From Methanothermococcus okinawensis (GTDB lineage: Archaea; AGJL01; Methanococci; Methanococcales; Methanococcaceae): 42,403 nt of DNA. This document shows, one piece after another, positions 36,976 to 42,403 of the stretch. Below the pieces are notes generated by a model. The model was given only the letters and a program-made list of their open reading frames with translations, ran no database searches and was not told the DNA's origin. Each line of letters opens with the position of its first letter. Positions within the stretch are counted from its first letter, which is position 1. A program made the translations under genes and the position numbers. Location of the stretch: positions 1 to 42,403 of the forward strand of contig DQSV01000053.1 of the NCBI GenBank assembly GCA_015663075.1, given 5' to 3'.

Positions 36976-37311
36976 TCATTTTGCCAAGGTAAATCTTACA
37001 TCATCTTCTCCAACATCAAATATGCCTAGACGGACTCCAGCATCTATCCAACCATAGGCGTAATTTAAGGATGCAAATCCATCTATGTAACTTCCTTTTT
37101 CTATAAATACCTTTGCATCATTAAAATAACACTCAATCATAGATAAGAAATCCAAGGCAATATCATACAATAAACTTCTCTCTGGAGGCATTCCTTTTTT
37201 AATTATGATTATGGCATCCTCAGTTTTCATTAGATATTCCTTTATTTTTTCATTGGTTATGATATTATCTATGTTGTGCACACTATTTCTATTGCATTTA
37301 AGGTATTCCAT
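36976..37311 (-). CDS. DUF357 conserved archaeal protein
   Basis: Helical protein of 111 residues with the DUF357 signature in its C-terminal half: [20 protein letters not shown], then [25 protein letters not shown]. Function is unknown; the family is widespread in euryarchaea. The ATG at 37311 follows GGTGA. It lies upstream of DUF555 and downstream of the ppsA stop in the same direction (about 210 nt gap). Confidence 0.85.
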   Translation of the reverse strand: MEYLKCNRNSVHNIDNIITNEKIKEYLMKTEDAIIIIKKGMPPERSLLYDIALDFLSMIECYFNDAKVFIEKGSYIDGFASLNYAYGWIDAGVRLGIFDVGEDDVRFTLAK

Positions 37312-37521
37312 ATGTTATTCACCATTTATTAAAAAACTAATAAAATTTTTTTTTAATTTTAATATTTTTAAATTATTATTTAGGTTATTAAGAATAAATT
37401 TTTTTAAAATCATATTTATTACTTTATTACTTTCTTTTATTGTTTTTTAGTTTTTCATATATATTATTTTATAAGCTATAACTTTTAAAAAATTAAAAGT
37501 ATGGTTATTATTTAATATTAT

Positions 37522-39825
37522 TTAATTTTTATTCTTACCCTCTCTAATCTCTTCCAGAATAATTCTCTGTTCTGTTCTTGCAACTGTTTTTCTTATGGTA
37601 TCTATGGCATCAATATTTGCAGAGATACTTGTAATACCCCATTTAACAAGTTTTTCCACAATGGAGGCTCTGCTACCTGCCTGACCACATATTGAGGTTT
37701 TTACTCCATGTTTCTTACAGGTCTTTATAACATACTTTATTAATTTTAATACAGCAGGGTGGTTTTCTTTGTAATACTTTGCAACATACTCATTGTTTCT
37801 ATCTATTGCTATGGTGTATTGGGTTAAATCATTAGTTCCTAAGGAAACAAAATCAATCCCTTCTTTTATAATATCCTCTATAATAAGGGCGGCAGCAGGA
37901 GTTTCAACCATTACCCCAAATTCAACATCATTTTCAAGATCCAAACCAACTTCGCAGGCTAACTCCTTCACTGCCCTAACTTCACTGGGGTTGGTAACTA
38001 AGGGGATCATCAACTTTATATTTTTATATCCCTCATTTCTCAATTTTTTGATAGCAAGCAATTCACACTTCAAAATTTCCCTTTGGTCCAATTCCCTTCT
38101 AATGCCCCTCCAACCTAACATTGGATTATGTTCTAAGGGCTCCTCCTCTCCTCCTTCCAATCCCCTGAACTCATCTGTTGGGGCATCCAAGGTTCTATAA
38201 GTTATAGGCCTTGGATAAAAGGCATCTGCCACCTTTCTAATACCATCGGCAAAGACATCTACAAGGGCCTCCTCTCCTTTCTCATTTAGGATTTTAATTG
38301 GATGGACCCCTGTACCAAGTATCATGTGCTCTGCCCTTAAGAGGCCCACTCCATCGGCTCCTGTGGCAGCGGCTCTTTCAGCAACCTCTGGCATGGAGAC
38401 ATTTACCATAATCTCAGTGGCAGTTATTATTATAGGGGCCTCCATGGCAACAGGAGGTATCTGAGAACTTTCTTCTTTCTTTTTAATTTCTCCTTTGTAT
38501 ATAATCCCCTTTTCTCCATCCACTGTAATTATCATATTTTCCTTTAAGGATTCTGTGGCATTCTGAGTTCCCACTACACAGGGAGTTCCCAATTCCCTTG
38601 AAATAATGGCTGCATGGCAGGTTAGTCCTCCATCATCAGTAACAATGGCATTGGCCTTCTTCATTGCTGGAACCATATCGGGAGTTGTCATCTTAGTTAC
38701 TAAGATATCTCCTTTCTCTATTTTATCTATCTCATTAATATCATGTAGTATTTTTACCTTACCAGAGGCCACTCCAGGAGAGGCTCCAATTCCCTTTAAA
38801 ATTATTTCTCCTTCAGATTCCCCAGATTCACATGATTTTTTTTCTTTATTTTTTTCTTCATTTAAGGTAGTTATTGGCCTTGCCTGGAGCATATATATCT
38901 CTTCATTTTCTATGGCCCATTCAATATCCATGGGTCTTTTATAATGTTTTTCAATAAATATTCCCTTTTCAGATAACCTTTTAAGCTCCTCATCGGATAA
39001 TACCCTCTTTTCCTTTAGATCATCAGGGGTTACTATTGTTTTGGTCTCTCCATTTTCATCCTTTATGAACATTATTTCTTTTCTTGCTATAGTCATGTTT
39101 TTGACAGATAGGTTATTTTTATCAACAATGTAGGTATCTGGAGTTACTGCACCACTTACTACCCCCTCTCCAAGGCCCCAGGCACCCTCTATAACCATTT
39201 CATCGTAATTTTGATTTATTGGATTTACTGTAAATAGCACACCTGCCTTTTCAGCATTAATCATCTTTTGAACAACTACTGCTAATGCCACTTTAAAATG
39301 GTCAAAATCCTTCTGTTCCCTATAAAATATTGCTCTTGGGGTAAATAACGAGGCAAAACATTTTTGGACTCCCTTAACAACCTCCTCTGCTCCTTTAATG
39401 TTTAAATAAGTATCCTGCTGTCCTGCAAAACTTGCATCTGGTAAATCTTCAGCAGTGGCGGAACTTCTAATTGCAACGAATACATCCTCTCCATTTCCAA
39501 AATCGTTGCATAACTTATTATAACTTTCAATAATACTTAATTCCAAATCCTTAGGCATTTTAGCATTTGTTATTAATTTCCTTATTTTTTCTGCCTTTTT
39601 ATGTAATTCTTCGGAATTATTTGCATCAATACCATTTAGTATCTCCTTTATCTTCTTATCTAACTTAGTTTCCTTTATAAAGTACTGATATGCATGGGCA
39701 GTTACTACAAATGCTGGGGGTACAGGTAATTTTGCATTCCACATTTCTCCAAGGGAGGCTCCTTTTCCCCCTGCAATATCAACATTTTCATTTGATAATT
39801 CATTTAACCAGGCTATTAACTTCAT
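37522..39825 (-). CDS. ppsA: Phosphoenolpyruvate synthase (pyruvate, water dikinase)
   Basis: Makes PEP from pyruvate and ATP for gluconeogenesis, essential for autotrophic methanogens. The 767 residues contain the ATP-grasp N-terminal domain (NVDIAGGKGASLGEM, AIRSSATAEDLPDASFAGQQ), the phosphohistidine domain with catalytic H404 in GGLTCHAAIISRELG, and the C-terminal PEP/pyruvate barrel (GVGLLRAEHM, GVMVETPAAALI, SLGTNDLTQYT, SICGQAGSR). No intein is present, unlike the M. jannaschii homologue. A polar linker (about 325-345: KNKEKKSCESGESEGE) separates the first two domains. The ATG at 39825 follows GGGAGGA. Confidence 0.97.
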   Translation of the reverse strand: MKLIAWLNELSNENVDIAGGKGASLGEMWNAKLPVPPAFVVTAHAYQYFIKETKLDKKIKEILNGIDANNSEELHKKAEKIRKLITNAKMPKDLELSIIESYNKLCNDFGNGEDVFVAIRSSATAEDLPDASFAGQQDTYLNIKGAEEVVKGVQKCFASLFTPRAIFYREQKDFDHFKVALAVVVQKMINAEKAGVLFTVNPINQNYDEMVIEGAWGLGEGVVSGAVTPDTYIVDKNNLSVKNMTIARKEIMFIKDENGETKTIVTPDDLKEKRVLSDEELKRLSEKGIFIEKHYKRPMDIEWAIENEEIYMLQARPITTLNEEKNKEKKSCESGESEGEIILKGIGASPGVASGKVKILHDINEIDKIEKGDILVTKMTTPDMVPAMKKANAIVTDDGGLTCHAAIISRELGTPCVVGTQNATESLKENMIITVDGEKGIIYKGEIKKKEESSQIPPVAMEAPIIITATEIMVNVSMPEVAERAAATGADGVGLLRAEHMILGTGVHPIKILNEKGEEALVDVFADGIRKVADAFYPRPITYRTLDAPTDEFRGLEGGEEEPLEHNPMLGWRGIRRELDQREILKCELLAIKKLRNEGYKNIKLMIPLVTNPSEVRAVKELACEVGLDLENDVEFGVMVETPAAALIIEDIIKEGIDFVSLGTNDLTQYTIAIDRNNEYVAKYYKENHPAVLKLIKYVIKTCKKHGVKTSICGQAGSRASIVEKLVKWGITSISANIDAIDTIRKTVARTEQRIILEEIREGKNKN

Positions 39826-40319
39826 AATTATCCTCCCAATAATTATTTAATTATTAATATTCACTATCTATAGATTATTCAACTAAATATAATGCTTTAA
39901 TACTTTTTAAATATGTATAAATATATAAAATTTATAAAAATATAATAATATATTATTTAAAAATAAAATTTTTTTAACTATTAACAATATAGTAATTTAA
40001 ATCTATTTATAGTTTATATTTATAGTTTATTGTAATTAAATCTATTTATAGTTTAAATATATGGTTGTTCATATCCTATGAATAAAATGTCATTATAGAA
40101 ACATTTATATATTATTGTCATATATAAAAGCACATGTGAAAATTGTTGAATATCTAAATTTAAATCTTAGGAGACTACTTTATTTTAAAAGTTATTATAT
40201 GAAGAATATATATGAAGAATACCAATTTATATGCATTGTTATTTAAGTTTATTGGTATATATTATGAATTAATTATGGGGTTAATTTTTCTTGCTAAGGA
40301 CTTATAAATTGGTGATACT
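39826..40319. other. Divergent spacer between ppsA and pstB
   Basis: No gene is visible in this 494-nt spacer. It holds the TTTATAGTTTA repeats (listed separately). A TATA-like ACATTTATATATTATTG at about 40098 and a second at about 40124 (CATATATAAAAGC) suit a pstB promoter. Confidence 0.5.
40006..40055 (+). promoter_or_regulatory. Three TTTATAGTTTA repeats on a 13-bp grid upstream of pstB
   Basis: TTTATAGTTTA occurs exactly at 40006-40016, 40019-40029 and 40045-40055. Starts are 13 and 26 bp apart, both multiples of 13. The first and third are embedded in a longer match, AAATCTATTTATAGTTTA. The position upstream of phosphate-uptake genes suggests an operator, possibly phosphate-related; that role is inferred. 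Confidence 0.5.
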
Positions 40320-41075
40320 GTGAATATGAAAATGGAAACCAAGGATTTGAATTTATACTATGGTGATCTCCATGCATTAAAGAATATAAACATTCCAATA
40401 TATGAAAAAAAAATAACTGCATTAATTGGTCCAAGTGGTTGTGGTAAAAGTTCCTTTATAAGATGTTTAAATAGGATGAATGACTTAGTACCTAATTCCA
40501 GAATTGAAGGAATAATAACCCTTGATGGTAAAAACATATATGACAAAGATGTAGATGTAGTGGATCTAAGAAAAAGGGTAGGAATGGTATTCCAAAAGCC
40601 AAATCCATTTCCAATGAGTATTTATGATAATGTTGCCTTTGGACCTAGGATACATGGTATAAAGGATAAAAAAACCTTGGATAAGATTGTGGAAGACTCC
40701 CTAAAAAAGGCTGCGCTATGGGACGAAGTTAAAAATGACTTAAATAAATCTGGATTTGAACTATCAGGGGGCCAGCAGCAGAGGCTATGTATTGCCCGTA
40801 CAATAGCCGTTAAACCTGATGTTATTTTAATGGATGAGCCCACCTCAGCACTTGATCCAATATCCACTCAAAAGATTGAGGACTTAATGGTAGAACTTAA
40901 AAAAGATTTTACTGTTGTAGTAGTTACCCATAATATGCAGCAGGCTAGTAGGGTATCAGACTATACAGCGTTTTTTTTAATGGGGGAAGTTATAGAGTTT
41001 GATGAAACCGAAAAGATATTCCTAGAACCTTCGAGGAAAGAAACAGAGGACTATATAAGTGGTAAATTTGGATAA
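40320..41075 (+). CDS. pstB: Phosphate ABC transporter ATP-binding protein
   Basis: Protein of 251 residues with the full ABC ATPase set: Walker [10 protein letters not shown] (about 38-46), the Q-loop [20 protein letters not shown] characteristic of PstB, signature LSGGQQQR, Walker [13 protein letters not shown], and the switch histidine in VVVTHNMQQ. It powers high-affinity phosphate import. The GTG at 40320 follows GGTGAT by 3 nt, the spacing used elsewhere in this window; an ATG two codons later is the alternative. The permease and binding-protein genes (pstS, pstC, pstA) that normally precede pstB are absent, and ppsA is divergent upstream. phoU follows after 41 nt. Confidence 0.96.
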   Translation: MNMKMETKDLNLYYGDLHALKNINIPIYEKKITALIGPSGCGKSSFIRCLNRMNDLVPNSRIEGIITLDGKNIYDKDVDVVDLRKRVGMVFQKPNPFPMSIYDNVAFGPRIHGIKDKKTLDKIVEDSLKKAALWDEVKNDLNKSGFELSGGQQQRLCIARTIAVKPDVILMDEPTSALDPISTQKIEDLMVELKKDFTVVVVTHNMQQASRVSDYTAFFLMGEVIEFDETEKIFLEPSRKETEDYISGKFG

Positions 41076-41116
41076 TCCTGGAGAATCTATTCCATTGATA
41101 AAAACAAGGTGGTATT

Positions 41117-41821
41117 ATGTCAAAAGAAGTATTTTATTCTAAATTAACGAACGTGGAAAATGATGTTGTTAAAATGGGAGATATATGTATTGAATCAATA
41201 AAGAAATCTGTTGATGCATTTTTAAATTATGATATGGCCCTTGCAAAACAAGTGAGAATGGAAGATGATATTATTGACTTAAAGGAGATGGAAATTGAAG
41301 AAAAGTGTGTTAAACTTATAGCACTACATCAACCTGTGGCAACAGATTTAAGGACCATATTAACAATTATTAAGATTATATCCAAACTTGAAAAGATAGG
41401 AGACTGTTCTTCAAAAATTGCAGGTATAACATTAAACTCCAAATTGAATATAAAAAGAGAAAATGAAATAATATATGTAATGGTAGAGCGCCTTGATAAA
41501 ATGTTAAGTGATGCAATGTTATCCTTTAGAAATAGGGATGAGAAACTTGCTAGGGAAGTATATTCTCAGGATAAAAAAATAGACAGATTATATGAGCAAC
41601 TCTATAGGGAAATGATTAGTTATATTATTGAAGATCCAAGGGACACCACTATGGCAACAGAAACAATATTCATGGCAAAGTATTTAGAGAGAGCTGGGGA
41701 TTTAATATCCTCTATTGGAGATAGGGTTGTTTATATGATAACAGGGGAAAGAATAAAGGAAGAGGAGTTTGAAAGGAAATACAATGTGGAGAAAATAAAA
41801 TATATTAAAATTGATAATTAA
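41117..41821 (+). CDS. phoU: PhoU phosphate-uptake regulator
   Basis: Helical protein of 234 residues with the two repeated three-helix PhoU units. Metal-contact motifs are MEDDIIDLKEMEIEEKC in the first half and REVYSQDKKIDRLYEQLYRE in the second (both of the ExxxD type), plus LRTILTIIKIISKLEKIGD and MAKYLERAGDLISSIGDR. It restrains the Pst transporter when phosphate is plentiful. It forms an operon with pstB. The ATG follows AGGTGGT. An A/T palindrome (ATTATTTAAATAAT, 41828-41841) then GTATTTTTAG follows the stop and may terminate transcription. Confidence 0.93.
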   Translation: MSKEVFYSKLTNVENDVVKMGDICIESIKKSVDAFLNYDMALAKQVRMEDDIIDLKEMEIEEKCVKLIALHQPVATDLRTILTIIKIISKLEKIGDCSSKIAGITLNSKLNIKRENEIIYVMVERLDKMLSDAMLSFRNRDEKLAREVYSQDKKIDRLYEQLYREMISYIIEDPRDTTMATETIFMAKYLERAGDLISSIGDRVVYMITGERIKEEEFERKYNVEKIKYIKIDN

Positions 41822-42152
41822 ATATATTATTATTTAAATAATATGTATTTTTAGAGGCATAACAATAAATACATAATTATAGATACAATACATACAACAA
41901 CTTATGATTAATATATATAAACTCCGTTCTTCTATTTTGATATTTTTTGTATATACATACTTCTAAAAAAGGTTTTATAGTACTCCATTTTATATTAATT
42001 ATTAATAATAATTATGATTTTTAATTACTATTTTTGAAATATATATAATACACATTTCGATGTATTTAAATAATATATAAACAAAATATTATTTATGAAT
42101 ATATACTATAATAATTATTTTTTCCATATTATTATATTGGCCAGGGATTATT
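41822..42152. other. Spacer after phoU
   Basis: No gene is visible. It begins with the palindromic possible terminator noted for phoU. The TATA-like AATAATATATAAAC at about 42070 could serve the pilin-like gene that follows. Confidence 0.4.
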
Positions 42153-42403
42153 ATGCTAATTTTATCAAAATTAAAATCAAAAAAAGGATACATCTTCACC
42201 TTTGAGGCCATAGTTACAGTTATGATAATGCTTATGGTATTCTATATGGGATATTTTGCAATTACTCATAATATTTTAACAGTCCATGAGGAGAAAAGGG
42301 ATATTGAGGCCTTTGAAAAGAGTAATCTCATAGCTGATAAAATATTTAAGGATTATGAGTTTCCATCAGATTCCTATGTTCCAGATTATTTAAGATTTGT
42401 TGA
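42153..42403 (+). CDS. Pilin-like secreted protein, partial (cut by window end)
   Basis: An open frame from the ATG at 42153 (AGGGAT upstream) runs to the window edge without a stop, 83 codons. The N-terminus MLILSKLKSKKGYIFTFEAI, then a 20-residue hydrophobic stretch (VTVMIMLMVFYMGYFAIT), resembles archaeal class III prepilin-type signals: basic residues, a Gly before the cleavage site, and a Glu five to six residues later at the start of the hydrophobic helix. The rest is charged and soluble. A type IV pilin or pseudopilin-like surface protein is likely, but the rest of the gene is needed to say which. Confidence 0.65.
   Translation, partial: MLILSKLKSKKGYIFTFEAIVTVMIMLMVFYMGYFAITHNILTVHEEKRDIEAFEKSNLIADKIFKDYEFPSDSYVPDYLRFV

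Noticed and set aside
37522-39825. Intein in PEP synthase
   Set aside because: The protein aligns continuously through GGLTCHAAIISRELG at normal length; no intein is inserted.
40006-40055. CRISPR array
   Set aside because: Repeats are only 11 nt with no spacers of constant length and no cas genes; an operator array is more likely. No CRISPR-type repeat was seen elsewhere in the window.

Overview
This is an AT-rich archaeal chromosome segment. It carries archaeal information-processing genes (L30e, archaeal NusA, S12, S7, EF-2, EF-1A, S10, L15e, aIF2-alpha, aIF2-beta, Nop10) and methanogen-specific genes: an Hmd cofactor-assembly protein, F420-dependent sulfite reductase, a RimK-type ligase of the methanopterin/F420 kind, and CbiG. 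Fsr together with an Hmd maturation gene and the overall gene content suggests a Methanococcales species close to Methanothermococcus or Methanocaldococcus. That placement is an inference. Ribosome-binding sites are clear and of two types: GGAGG-like, or GGTGA(T/G) placed 3-5 nt before the start. The second type moves several starts downstream of the longest open frame.

Layout. 51-6234 (minus strand): hcgG/hmdC-like, a DUF373 membrane protein with an Asn-rich head, a Wzy-like polymerase, and a RimK-type ATP-grasp ligase. 6389-8254 (plus): fsr. 8490-15238 (minus): the str gene group L30e-nusA-S12-S7 // EF-2 // EF-1A-S10, closed by two terminator-like hairpins. No RNA polymerase subunit genes lie upstream. 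16030-24321: aroC, fructose-1,6-bisphosphate aldolase/phosphatase, a lipoprotein, an MscS channel, a 5'-truncated Taw1-like gene, an AK6-type kinase, a SepF-like protein and a small EamA protein. 24449-30500: cbiG, a PP-loop sulfurtransferase-like protein, a NodU-type carbamoyltransferase followed by a CofE-like ligase, and a DUF362 ferredoxin protein. 31053-37311: translation and conserved archaeal genes (L15e, aIF2-beta, DUF530, Nop10, aIF2-alpha, DUF555, DUF357). 37522-42403: PEP synthase, pstB-phoU, and the start of a pilin-like gene cut by the window edge.

The protein genes are mostly ordinary core genes. What is not explained lies between them. A family of degenerate intergenic repeats has a small covarying stem-loop (best copies near 5156, 15695, 22193, 34898), with further short shared blocks at other spacers. 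A multi-hairpin RNA with its own strong TATA box precedes the L15e gene. A 12-bp hairpin sits in the L30e leader. An operator-like 13-bp-phased repeat lies upstream of pstB, and a perfect tandem 15-bp TATA duplication lies upstream of mscS. No tRNA, rRNA, CRISPR array or intact insertion sequence was seen.
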